DNA of 64,000 nucleotides. Origin: Tetradesmus obliquus. Its lineage: Eukaryota; Chlorophyta; Chlorophyceae; Sphaeropleales; Scenedesmaceae. The stretch spans positions 124,001 to 188,000 of the forward strand of contig CP126198.1 of assembly GCA_030272155.1 (NCBI GenBank). The letters run 5' to 3'. Position numbers and translations under genes: made by a program. Shown in pieces: positions 33,501-41,646 of this stretch (position 1 is its first letter; the number at the start of each line of letters is the position of its first letter). The notes under the pieces are model-generated. The model worked only from the letters and a program-made list of their open reading frames with translations. It did no database searches and was not told where the DNA came from.

Positions 33501-36500
33501 CCACTGCAATCACTTTCACCTCTGCGGGGGACGTTCCCTCAATCTCCACCAAACAAGGTGTGAGATTGAGGAGGCTGCGCCTGCCCAAAAACCATGCAGC
33601 CTGCGTGGTTTTGCTTGTTGCATGGTCACAGGCTTCCCTTGTGGAGGGGGAAAGTAGTGTGTGCCACACGTAAAGTCTAATGTTCAGCCTGTGCCATGCA
33701 ACTGCTGTATGTGCATAGCTAGAGCATCCAACATCCATCTCTCTGAGGCAGCAGTCTCACCGTGTTGTGGACTGAAGGCATTGACAGTGTTTGTAGATCT
33801 GAGAGTGCGGCATGGGACCCACAAAGAATCAGGTTCCCGGCTCTGACAGCTGCTTACAAGTCACCACTGCGTGACTCTGTGCTTGAAGTTGGCTATGCGG
33901 GTTGTGTTCAACGAAACGACTGTAACTGTGTGTCTTAATGACATGTGTATCAAATCTCCCACTACATTATGTAGCATGTGAATTTGTGTCACTGTGTGAA
34001 AGGCTGTCAGGCATTGGTTGTGTCACAAACAGTGTTACGTCTGTTGGCCTGCCAGCCTGCCCCCTTCATAGGCTGCTCGTGCACACAGCCTCTTTGGTGG
34101 TGTGTGAATGATTCCGACCCCCCGGGATGGCCCGTAACAACTTCGGGTAAGCCCGATATAGCTTTGGACACAGTTCGATCGCAGCTAAGCTAGCAGCCAC
34201 ATGCGGCCCAGCAGCTTAAGGAGAAAGTCTGAATTAAAGATCTGATCTATTGCCGGAGGCAGCCGTTGTTGCGTGCCCTCTCGAGCAGCGTTTGAGGCTT
34301 CTTGTCGGCGTGGTGCGCAAGTGACGCACACGGTGATCCCTGATCCAGGCTCAGCGAAGGATAAGAATGTGAGTTTGATATGATCTCCAGGTTTGGAAGC
34401 TTATTGGCAATGGTCCTCGGAAAGTGAAAAGTGAACGACAGCAGCAGAGTGTTCCTGCTGCAGCCTTGTGGGTGAGTGACCCATAAGCACTCTGGTGGAG
34501 ATTGAGTTGGAAAGGATTGATGGTCGCGACTGTACCCCAGGTCCCACCTTGTTTGGTGGAGATTGAGGGAACCAGAGTGCTTATGGGTCACTCACCCACA
34601 AGGCTGCAGCAGGAACACTCTGCTGCTGTCGTTCACTTTTCACTTTCCGAGGACCATTGCCAATAAGCTTCCAAACCTGGAGATCATATCAAACTCACAT
34701 TCTTATCCTTCGCTGAGCCTGGGTCAGGGATCACCGTGTGCGTCACTTGCGCGCCACGCCGACAAGAAGCCTCATACGCTGCTCGAGAGGGCACGCAACA
34801 ACGGATGCCTCCGGCAATAGATCAGATCTTTAATTCAGACTTTCTCCTTAAGCTGTTGGGCCGCATGTGGCTGCTAGCTTAGCTGCGATCGAACTGTGTC
34901 CAAAGCTATATCGGGCTTACCCGAAGCTGTTACGGGCCATCCCGGGGGGTCGGAATCATTCACACACCACCAAAGAAGCTGTGAGCACGAGCAGCCTATG
35001 AAGGGGGCAGGCTGGCAGGCCAACAGACGTAACACTGTTTGTGACACAACCAATGCCCGACAGCCTTTCACACAGTGACACAAATTCACATGCTACAGGT
35101 ATGGGATGGGGTGGGGGGCTGTGGTCGGTGGGTTGCAGTTGTGGTTGTGGCGGGTGGGGCCTGGCTGCACCGCCAGCTTGCCAGTAGACGGGCATCAACC
35201 AGTGGTTTCGGCGGCTGTTGGCCGGTAAGAGGGGAACTTGGTGCCGCGATCTGTGGATTGTGCCTTAGTGTGTTTTGGCGGCTGTGGCAGATGCAAGGTG
35301 GACCCGCTGGACGGCATCAGCCAGTGGCAGGTGCGGCAGGGGGTTTGGTACCGCGGTCTGTGGTTTGTGTGTTAGTGTCGGTGCGGCGGCTGGGGCAGGT
35401 GCAAGGTGGATCCGCTGTACGGCATCAGCCAGTGGTACAGGAGGCTGTGGCAGGTGAGGCAGGGGAATCTGGAATCGGGGTCTGTGGTTTGTGTGTTAGT
35501 GTGGTTTAGGCGCTGTGGCAGGTGCAAGGTGGACCCGCTGGACGGCATCAGCCAGTGGTACAGGAGGCTGTGGCAGGTGTGTTTTAAAGGACGGGAGGGG
35601 TCGGACGTTGCGGGCGGTGGCATTGCCTATTTCAAGGGTGCACTGGCAGCCAGTGTTACAGAAGGGCTGCACTGCATGCTAGCGGCTTATCAGCCTTTCA
35701 TGTACACAGTAGATGCTGATCCTGATCCTGCTGCTGCTGCTGCTGCTGCTGTTGGCGCAGGACTTTGCGTTCAGGAACTACACTGCGGCGCGCTGGCAGC
35801 AGCTGCGCGCGCCAGTTGGCGGCAACCTGACTGACGAGTACTTCACTGGCGAGATTGCAGCCTTGAAGCAGCTGCTGCAGGAGCCGGCGGCACGCAACTA
35901 CCAGAAGTGAGTGGGGCTGTCACAGGGCACGCAGTTTGCAGTTATGAATGTTGTAGTCCAGCCGCACTGCAGATGAGCCTGAGGCTGCAAGCACTGCTCA
36001 GCAGTCGGTCACTGCAGCTGTGCTCTCCCACATGTGATCATAATCGGCAAGTCACACTGCAGCATCCTTCAAGATGAATTGCCCAATGCTTACTTATTTT
36101 ACACGCACGGCTGCTTGTGGTTCCCTGCAGGTGGTCGGCTGCGCTCAACCGCCCCGACTACGGCCCCCCTCACGCCACCTGGCAATCCATGTTTGACGCA
36201 GAGACAGCGCAGCTGCAGCAGTGGACCCTTGCACGGCTGCGCTGGCTGGATGCTGCACTTGCAGCACAGGCTAATGCCACAGCACCAGCTGATGCTTATC
36301 TGAGCATTGGATACATCCAACCAGAGCCGCAGATAGCTGGCGGTGCCAGCGCAGATGATGCGCAGGTGCAGAGTCAGAAAGAGGCAGCAGCACACGGCCT
36401 GCATGCGAAGGCTGCTGCTGCTGGGGCTGGCGGTGGTGGTGGGGCTGCTGCTGTGGTGGCGGCGCCGCCGCCGCAGGTGGTGGCAGTGTCGGGGCAGCTG

Positions 36501-36512
36501 GGCAAGCGCTGA
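23930..36512 (+). CDS. Secreted CotH kinase family protein
   Basis: Ten exons with consistent phases: 23930-24257, 24526-24675, 25128-25273, 25661-25781, 27815-27953, 28685-28871, 29277-29322, 29722-29870, 35761-35906, 36131-36512; 597 aa. A signal peptide (LLPAAAFLLLLSASFAAAQQ) starts the chain. The start at 23930 is chosen because it opens directly with this signal. Family marks in order: VRGSSSARLYAKKSFALR (Gly-x-Ser-Ser and KKSF block), YWGVYMLQE (strand with Glu), a hydrophobic WMNDFEATLLQ helix, YFLATEVTKNPDG, and DYNEAFG at about residue 358, matching the family D-W-D-x-x-F-G metal-binding motif. CotH proteins are atypical secretory-pathway kinases that phosphorylate spore-coat or extracellular proteins; here a wall or matrix role is inference. 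The C-terminus is Ala/Gly-rich. Four introns hold long echo arrays, and intron 8 (5.9 kb) also holds a transposable element. Confidence 0.88.
24388..24912 (+). repeat. Echoes of CotH exon 2 (both edges)
   Basis: A diverged copy of the exon 2 acceptor side (ACAG then ATGGCGATGACTTCGACG) lies at about 24384-24430. Two copies of its 3' edge with a GTGAG donor lie at about 24764-24800 and 24855-24912; the latter repeats DQSANLSSAEDNKVSLLG. A (CTG)15 run lies just before the true acceptor (24467-24515). Confidence 0.85.
25930..27150 (+). repeat. Array of about 11 echoes of CotH exon 4 3' edge
   Basis: Copies of SKYDPAVDPSG plus the GTGCG donor recur near 25935, 26042, 26157, 26278, 26402, 26512, 26632, 26752, 26875, 26985 and 27112, with a spacing of about 105-130 bp. 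Most keep GGACCCCTCAG followed by GTGCG or GTGCA. Each unit also carries intron sequence downstream of the donor. The authentic exon 4 is the first copy. A run of G (about 18) lies in the last unit at 27077. Confidence 0.95.
27365..28076 (+). repeat. Echoes of CotH exon 5 (four upstream, one downstream)
   Basis: The acceptor side of exon 5 (GFMFSYENDN plus IDIGSDPV in some copies) recurs at about 27372, 27466, 27592 and 27718 before the complete exon at 27815. Each copy is preceded by a CTG tract and CCAG. The exon 5 3' edge with donor recurs once downstream at about 28010-28076. Confidence 0.92.
28150..28995 (+). repeat. Echoes of CotH exon 6 (five upstream, one downstream)
   Basis: TTTCAG or GCAG followed by GTGGATGAATGACTTTGAGG recurs at about 28158, 28261, 28369, 28482 and 28573 before the full exon at 28685, a spacing of 92-113 bp. 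Copies keep RWMNDFEATLLQRG. The 3' edge of exon 6 with GTGAGTGG is repeated once at about 28950-28995. Confidence 0.93.
29935..30707 (+). repeat. Echo array of CotH exon 8 3' edge, part 1
   Basis: Copies of the segment encoding GRCKVDPLDGISQWYRRLWQ with its GTG donor recur near 29935, 30044, 30150, 30290 (partial), 30400, 30510 and 30630. The array is interrupted by the transposable element at 30712 and resumes at 35102. Confidence 0.93.
30708..30711. repeat. Target-site duplication GGTA, left copy
   Basis: GGTA precedes the element terminus TGTAGTGGG and matches GGTA at 35098-35101, directly after the opposite terminus. Confidence 0.7.
30712..31082 (+). repeat. Terminal inverted repeat of unit A, left, 371 bp
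   Basis: Near-identical reverse complement of 33596-33966, differing at a few bases. It begins TGTAGTGGGAGATTTG. Read on the minus strand it contains a purine tract GGAGGGGGAAAG like a plus-strand primer site. Confidence 0.9.
31083..31492 (-). other. Non-coding segment of unit A downstream of RT
   Basis: Read on the minus strand this follows the RT stop codon. It contains a TGTATAAGG TATA-like box near 31305 and short direct repeats of TGGGTTTGTTGGCC type. It resembles LTR-type regulatory DNA, but no intact LTR pair is present. Confidence 0.4.
31493..33130 (-). CDS. Ty3/gypsy-like reverse transcriptase-RNase H polyprotein fragment
   Basis: About 545 aa from the ATG at 33130. RT motifs in order: GVIRPSKSAWMSPVVLVNKP, LCVDLRALN, SQMDYVTGFWQ (first catalytic Asp), TPFGNFKFCRMAMGM, and TYIDDTFVFT (YxDD active site, about residues 249-252). 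RNase H follows: LTTDWSRLAIGAVLSQ, ATEGECLAVKW and LRTDHKALEWL. The chain ends soon after VADYLSRPQ. No gag, aspartic protease, integrase or chromodomain is encoded on either side, so the element is not autonomous in its present form. A stop codon lies just before the ORF within the 161-bp repeat. The frame is intact, suggesting recent activity or selection. Confidence 0.9.
   Translation of the reverse strand: MAVCMSMSSDNEELCFMPGDAPSSPTASEVGGEQQHEALLRALQLQREAYLHLPLQQFEQLQALLFEYSDVFTVDDTVLGCVPDEKGVFHCIPTGSAEPVTQRPYKLSHHESLWLRVELKRLVRLGVIRPSKSAWMSPVVLVNKPNGGLRLCVDLRALNKATLPDPYPLPRIEEVHAALGGCTLWSQMDYVTGFWQVPMKEEDCHKTGFTTPFGNFKFCRMAMGMMSAPSTFQRLMDEVLDSVSGAKTYIDDTFVFTATFEQQLASLACVFRRSREYNLKMNPMKCRFCVPEVVCLGHLVSARGIRPVMDKVAAIMDLPRPNSVKGMKGFLGVMEQYRKYISGYAAMCAPLQLMTRRQVPYVWTAEAVAAFDTVKQALCSAPVLALPDWALSFILTTDWSRLAIGAVLSQANPDGEEHPLAFASRALTAAEQNYAATEGECLAVKWAVDKFHYYLHGNRFLLRTDHKALEWLDSARFTNSKLERWAMQLQVYDFTVQYIKGSTNCVADYLSRPQPGSSCVLEHEDGRQESVSLAFVMPSALLVCY
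33113..33595. repeat. 161-bp tandem repeat, three copies
   Basis: Three nearly identical units start near 33113, 33274 and 33435, each with CTCATGCAAACTGCCATGCC and a CTGCTGCTGCTGG core. The first overlaps the start of the RT ORF. Read on the minus strand the units encode LVEIEGTSPAEVKV, possibly the end of a lost upstream protease or gag-pol region. The motif TCAATCTCCACCAAACAAGG is shared with the loop of the palindrome in unit B. Confidence 0.9.
33596..33966 (-). repeat. Terminal inverted repeat of unit A, right, 371 bp
   Basis: Reverse complement of 30712-31082 with few differences (for example GTGCGGCATGGG context retained). It ends CCCACTACA, followed by TTA and unit B. Confidence 0.9.
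33970..35097. repeat. Near-perfect palindrome, two 526-bp arms (unit B)
   Basis: The left arm 33970-34495 and right arm 34572-35097 are inverted copies of equal length with only a few mismatches, around a 76-nt centre. The ends are TGTAG and CTACA. The centre carries GGTGGAGATTGAG twice. No ORF with a recognisable domain is present. A transcript would fold into a very long hairpin. Confidence 0.93.
35098..35101. repeat. Target-site duplication GGTA, right copy
   Basis: Directly follows the CTACA end of unit B and matches 30708-30711. Confidence 0.7.
35102..35580 (+). repeat. Echo array of CotH exon 8 3' edge, part 2
   Basis: Continuation beyond the insertion: a degenerate copy near 35180-35225, then clear copies near 35288, 35395 and 35520, with a GTG donor after the exon edge. 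These match the copies at 29935-30690. Confidence 0.93.
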
Positions 36513-38429
36513 TGGGATCAGGCTGCGAAACAGCATCAGGCTGCGAAACATCATGCAAAAAGGGGGTGAGAGAACTGTTCAGGAGCGGACAAGAGGCTGA
36601 ATGGGGATATCATGAGCCCTCCCTGCTGTGAGCGGCTGCTGGCCAGCCCTTGGATGCACTGTGATGCGTGTGTGGGGCGGGTGGGTGGGGGCGGTGGATG
36701 AAAATGCTGGCAGATTGGGGAACAGACTGAAATGCAGCCAGTAGTGAATATACCTTAGGTACGTAGCCAGCATTGCCGCAACGCATAGTTGTGTGGCATA
36801 TGTTGGCTCAAACTGGCCTGTTTACTGCGTGCATGTGCCGACAGAGAATGCTGCTGCCGCTGCTGTTGTCTAGCTTCTGTGCTGTTGTGGCTGCTGTATT
36901 GAGCCATCAAACATGGAACAGCATGCAAGCTTCGCACAGTGTTTTTTATTGAGGTGTTGGCATGGGCCTCTGTTGTGCCTCTGAAAAGAACTAGAGACAG
37001 TTTGTACATAAAGTGCAGTGGCTCCTGAGAAGGAGCCTTCGTCTGCTCAGGCATGGCCGTGCCATCCCATGTATTCTTGCCATCCAATGTTACTGCAGTA
37101 AGCAGCTGCTATTCTGGCAAGCCCCATCAGGTGCACTGGTGTGCGGTAGCCCAAGTATGCCACGCAGAATCAGTGAAACAACAACAAATAAGCTTTCTGC
37201 CATAAACCGTTACAGCTAAATTCAGCCTGTTGCAGTCTGTTACGTGGCCACAGTAATCTCACGGCCCGGCCCGTGCTGTCATCTGACTTGTTCCGCTCGC
37301 TCAACATGAGACAGCCACACTGAGGTACAATGTGTCGTTGATGAGTGCATGTTGTCTGTAACTTATGCTGATGCATGCAGTGCATATTTCGGCCTGATTA
37401 CCGGCTGATCAGCTGCTTTGGACGTTGCTATGCATGGGCGCCCACCAGCGCCCACCAGCACAACGCCAACAGATCATTGCGTACACCTCCCATCATAACA
37501 TCATCTTCGCAGCTTTCTTCTGCTTTTCGGTGTCTGCACTGGTAGGAATCGGCCATGTTCGTACTGCTGTGTTCTGAGCGCCGGTGGCAAAAGACAGCTT
37601 CATTGCACTCGACAGCGCAAGGTGGGGTATAAACTGGTGTTTCCCACATGTGCAGCCGTGCCCTATGGGCTTATAGCGCCCAGCGGCAAACCAATGGCAC
37701 CAGGTACTTTACCCCTGTACCCCACATGCCCACAGTGCCGCGTTTTCTGAGTTTATCATACATTTCAATTATTTTCGGAGCTGCTGGGGCGCGCACTGCC
37801 GCAAAAACAACACGTTTTGCGCGCCTTTGTAAGCCAGTTCCCGAAAATCAAAGTGAAACCAACACAGATCGGCCATGGATGTCCAGGGAAGGAGCAGCAA
37901 CGCACACGAAGCTGGGTTGCACACCTACAAACGCCCACACATGTACCAGCCCAGGCTGCGGGCCTGCATTGCTGTGGCATGTGGTATGCAGTGCTGTGTG
38001 CTGTCACAGTCACGGTGGCATGCTGGCGCATCAAGGGCAGGCCCTGACCTTGGACCAACCCAGCAAAATCGATCGCTGCGCTGCAGCCGCTGCGTTGCAA
38101 CTGCTGAGCCAGCAAAAAGCAACGCACAGCCAGCATGCAACAGGCGCATGTATCCAAGTGAAGCCAACTGCCAGTTTCAGCTGTACTGCACGCTGACACC
38201 GGTAGGGTACCCTACACAGGTCACCAAGTGGCGAAACACTCAACCCTCAACCCAGCCAGACCACACGCTTACAGCCGCACACAAACATGCCAACTTTGCA
38301 CAGCCGCTCAGTCACACGCCAAGGAGCCTGGACTTTTCTGCAGTCCCTTCTCGCCACCTGCCTGCCAAAGAGCATTCCGCACCACCCCACTAAACATCAT
38401 CAGCAGCAGCCGCAGCAGCGCAGCGCTCA
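36513..38429. other. Convergent intergenic region, CotH / UFD1 3' flanks
   Basis: No gene recognised. Directly after the CotH stop, AGGCTGCGAAACA occurs twice, 20 bp apart. On the minus strand TGTAA, the usual green-algal polyadenylation signal, lies at 38269-38273, about 160 nt after the UFD1 stop. The frames between are short and lack domains. Confidence 0.45.
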
Positions 38430-38544
38430 TCACCCCTTCAGGCTGCGGCCCTTGCCCTCAAAGGGCTTGAAGGCGGGCCCCTCATCAGGCTTCTCCTCCT
38501 CAGCTGGGGGAGGAGCAGGCGCCTTGCCTTGCGCCTTCAGCTGC

Positions 38545-38586
<42 letters not shown>

Positions 38587-40654
38587 CAGTGAGTACTGGC
38601 TGTATCGCAATTGCCAGCAACAGAGAGCTCCTGCCAGTTTGCGGTTGCAAGCAAACACTACAGATATGATAATTGCAGCCACAACAGCAGGTACCAGCAG
38701 CGCGAACCCATGTGCTGCAGCGTTCCGCCACCATGCACATTTCATGCTTCGGCAGCGGGCAGCAGCACAACAGCAGCAACACCAGTATCTGCACAGCGCC
38801 CAGCCCCAGCCGCACCTTGTCTAGGGCCAGCTTATCAGCAAGGCGGTTGCCAAGGCTCACAAACGTGCCAGGCTTGGCGCCGCCAGTCACAGCAGATCCA
38901 CCGCCGCCGCTGCCGCTGCTGCTGCCAGCGCCTGCAGCCGCTGCTGCACGTGCTGCTGCTGCCGCTGCTGCTGCCGAAGCCGCAGGCGGGCCGCTGCTGC
39001 TGCTGGCTGGCTTGCCATCTAGCCGCCGGCCAGTACCCACAAACGGCACAAACTTAGGCCCCTCTTCTTCCTCAGGCTCTGCTGCTGCTGCTGCACTGCC
39101 GCCTGCTGCACCTGCTGCTGCCGCTAGCGGTGCTGCTGCTGCTGCTGGTGTGTAGGTGGGCTCCTTGTAGTCCTTGGCGGCCTCAAAGTCCACCTGGCAG
39201 TCTGTCTCTATGATGGAGATGGCCTCACCTGGCTTGCAGGAGCGCACCTGCAGCAGCGCGGTGATAACAAGCAGGACAAAGCATTAGGTGAGCGAAAGAT
39301 CGCATCACTAAACAGCCAGCAGCATAGCACGAGAAAGATAAGGCAGCAAGAAACGAGCTGAGGCAGAAGCCGTAGGGTCAGGCTCGATCTCTCCAGCCAC
39401 AGCAAGCTTGCAGGAGCATTGCCGTCCGCAGACCCAATCAAACATAACGCCCACTCAAAGTGCTCCACAGTGCCCGCTACCGACCTCTGCGCCGTAACCC
39501 TTGCTGCACGGGTGCACTGATGCACCAACCTGTGTGCGTCATCAGAGATTTCGGTGGCTCTGCAGCGCAACTACAGCAGCAGCTGTGGTCAACCATTGCA
39601 GGTCAAGGCAACAATCTCATAGTCCTTGTTGTTCTGATGCACTACGTAGCAGTCCCCACAGTCAAACATTAGTTGGTCAAACATAACAGGTCAAACATAA
39701 CACATCAACCCTGAAACCCACCTTGATCTCACAGTCCTTGTTGTTGTAGTGCACCACAAAGCGTCCCCCACAGTGAGGCAGCAGCTGGTCTAACATAACG
39801 GATGCAAATGACATATACCAGCCATCATATTCACCTCGATCTCATAGTCCTTGTTGTTGTAGTGCACCACGAAGCAGTCGCCCACAGTGAGGCAGCAGCT
39901 GGTCAAGACGTAACAGGTGAAACTAGACATACACCATCTAGCATGCCCACCTCGATCTCATAGTCCTTGTTGTTGTAGTGCACCACGAAGCAGTCCCTGA
40001 CAGTCAAACAGCAGCTGGTCAAACATAACAAGATAAAAAACCCTAAACCTACCTCAATCTCGTAATCCTTGTTGTTGTAGTGCACCACGAAGCAGTCGCC
40101 CACAGTGAGGCAGCTGTAGCTGCGCAGTGTGCGCTCCAGCACAGCCTTAGGGTTGCTAATGTCCAGGAAATCGCTTGTCACCGGCTGCAGCTTCACATAC
40201 GTGCCCTTTGGTAGTGACACATTCGCAAAGCTGACCGGCTGGCCCTCCGTTAGCAGCAGGTTGGCCATCATCTGAAGTGGCAGGGCAGCAGCCAGGCGGA
40301 CGCGGGGTGTTACAATGCAGCGGCAATGTTTTGAGGTGATGAATGCTGTCGAATGAGCCACATAGTCCGTGCATAAAAAGGGAGTCAACTCCACCCTGCA
40401 TGAGGTATGCATGCCGTACTTTCTCACGCGACTACTGAAGCAGTGCACACTACTACTGCTGCTTCACTGTCGAGCAGCAATGCTGCAGCTCCTGATTCGC
40501 AGCCATCAGCCCAATGCGGTCACGAAACACACCAGCTGGATGCCCTCTGCTGCTGGTGGCATGCTGCTGCTGCTGCTGCTGCTGCTGCAGGCATGCTAAT
40601 TTCCACAATGCATGCTCGTCACCTGACGGGCTGTCTTCCTCTGCTGCTGTTGCC

Positions 40655-40685
<31 letters not shown>

Positions 40686-41231
40686 ATGATCCTATTTGGT
40701 GTGCAAGCAGGGGTGCCGCGCCCTGCATCAACTGCTGCTACAACTGCTGTTGCTCATAGCCTCCTCCAATGTGCTGCTGCTGCCTGCTGCGCTGCTGCTG
40801 CTGCTGCTGCTGGTGCTGCTCACCCAGCGGGGCAGGTACACGTGTCCCTCCTGCGCCACAAACTCCAGCACGCCGCAGTGCGTGGAGCGGCCTGTGCTGT
40901 TGTTGACCACCTTGAACAGCATTGGGTACTCGATGTGCAGGGAGGCTGGCACAACAGCAGCAGGCAGCAGCATATGTGGATGTTGTAATGCCTGCTTACC
41001 AGATACATAAAATTGGTGTTTGCAGGATGGCAGTAACACAGCGTACACATGCAGCAGGCATATGCATGCAGCTGGCTGGTGCAAGGACTCACCTAGCCTG
41101 TCCAGGGCTGAGGGTGGCAGGATGACCTTGTCTCCGTATTCTGCTGACTGTTTGTCAATGAATGCAAGAGGGAAGGCGCGGTATGTGGCCTCAAAGCGGC
41201 CATGGTACTGCCCGCCAAGAAAATGGAACAT
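38430..41231 (-). CDS. UFD1: Ubiquitin fusion degradation protein 1 (UFD1)
   Basis: Five exons with matching phases: 41093-41231 (ATG), 40824-40945, 40053-40271, 38816-39247, 38430-38540 (stop); 340 aa, close to the usual 310-340. Hallmarks: YRAFPLAFIDKQSAEYGDKV, LPPSALDRL, HIEYPMLFKV, THCGVLEFVAQEGHVYLPRW, LPKGTYVKLQPVTSDFLDIS, NPKAVLERTLRSYSCLTVGD, and AISIIETDCQVDFEAAKDYK. These form the double-psi barrel that binds ubiquitin. Two SHP boxes for Cdc48/p97 follow: FVGTGRRL (about residues 229-236) and FEGKGRSL at the C-terminus. UFD1 with NPL4 recruits Cdc48 to ubiquitylated clients in ER-associated and nuclear degradation. The linker is unusually Ala-rich. Intron 3 holds four echoes of the exon 3 end. 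Confidence 0.97.
39600..40000 (-). repeat. Four echoes of UFD1 exon 3 3' edge
   Basis: The segment encoding VGDCFVVHYNNKDYEIE plus its donor recurs downstream at about 39950-40000, 39834-39900, 39720-39790 and 39600-39665, with a spacing near 112 bp. The copies nearest the exon are most similar; the farthest has lost several codons. Confidence 0.93.
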
Positions 41232-41646
41232 ACTGGAGGTGTGGCAGTTGTGCTTAGCAGTGCTGCTGTTGCAGTGGCAAGCTGCCAACAGGCGAGAGCG
41301 TCACGTGCACAAAGACAGCACAGATCAGGCTATTATTGCTGCTGTACGGCAATTCAGGCAAAGCTGGCACTTCGATCGAACACACGACCAGAGTTCCACA
41401 GTGAAAGCAGCACAGTGCACCACAGCTACTGGCTGCTCAGCTCAAGCAGCAAATCCAGTTCTCAGTTGATGTAAGGCTACTGTTTGCGCACAACGTTAGT
41501 GCTGTGGCGTAACGTTATGGGCGTGTCAAGTGACCACCTGCTTGTGTTCGAGCAATCGCCTGATGTGCGCGACGTCATTGGACGTGATATGTTGTGCTAC
41601 AAGGTGTCAGGTCCAGGCACCATACAATGAGCCTGGCCTAGCCATC
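41232..41646. promoter_or_regulatory. Divergent spacer between UFD1 and SelU-like gene
   Basis: 415 bp between two divergent start codons. No named element is visible. A shared bidirectional promoter is inferred only from orientation and the short distance. Confidence 0.4.

Larger units (their letters stand above)
30712..35097. mobile_element. Composite transposable element, TGTAG...CTACA ends, 4.4 kb
   Basis: Two units lie side by side, each starting TGTAG and ending CTACA, separated only by TTA (33967-33969). Unit A (30712-33966) has 371-bp terminal inverted repeats and carries an antisense reverse transcriptase ORF. Unit B (33970-35097) is a near-perfect palindrome without a gene. The pair is flanked by GGTA. 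TG...CA ends with a 4-bp duplication are the mark of a retroviral-type integrase, as used by LTR retrotransposons and Ginger-type DNA transposons; the sequence encodes no integrase. Long inverted rather than direct terminal repeats around a Ty3/gypsy-like RT are unusual. The insertion lies inside an echo array in intron 8 of the CotH gene, in the opposite orientation, and leaves the exons intact. Confidence 0.8.

Noticed and set aside
30712-35097. DIRS-type retrotransposon
   Set aside because: DIRS elements also have inverted terminal repeats but encode a tyrosine recombinase and leave no target duplication; none is seen here and GGTA is duplicated.
29935-35580. Array of GRCKVDPLDGISQW units as a genuine repeat-domain protein
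   Set aside because: The units are out of frame with each other, separated by intron-like sequence, and only the first continues the reading chain of the CotH gene.
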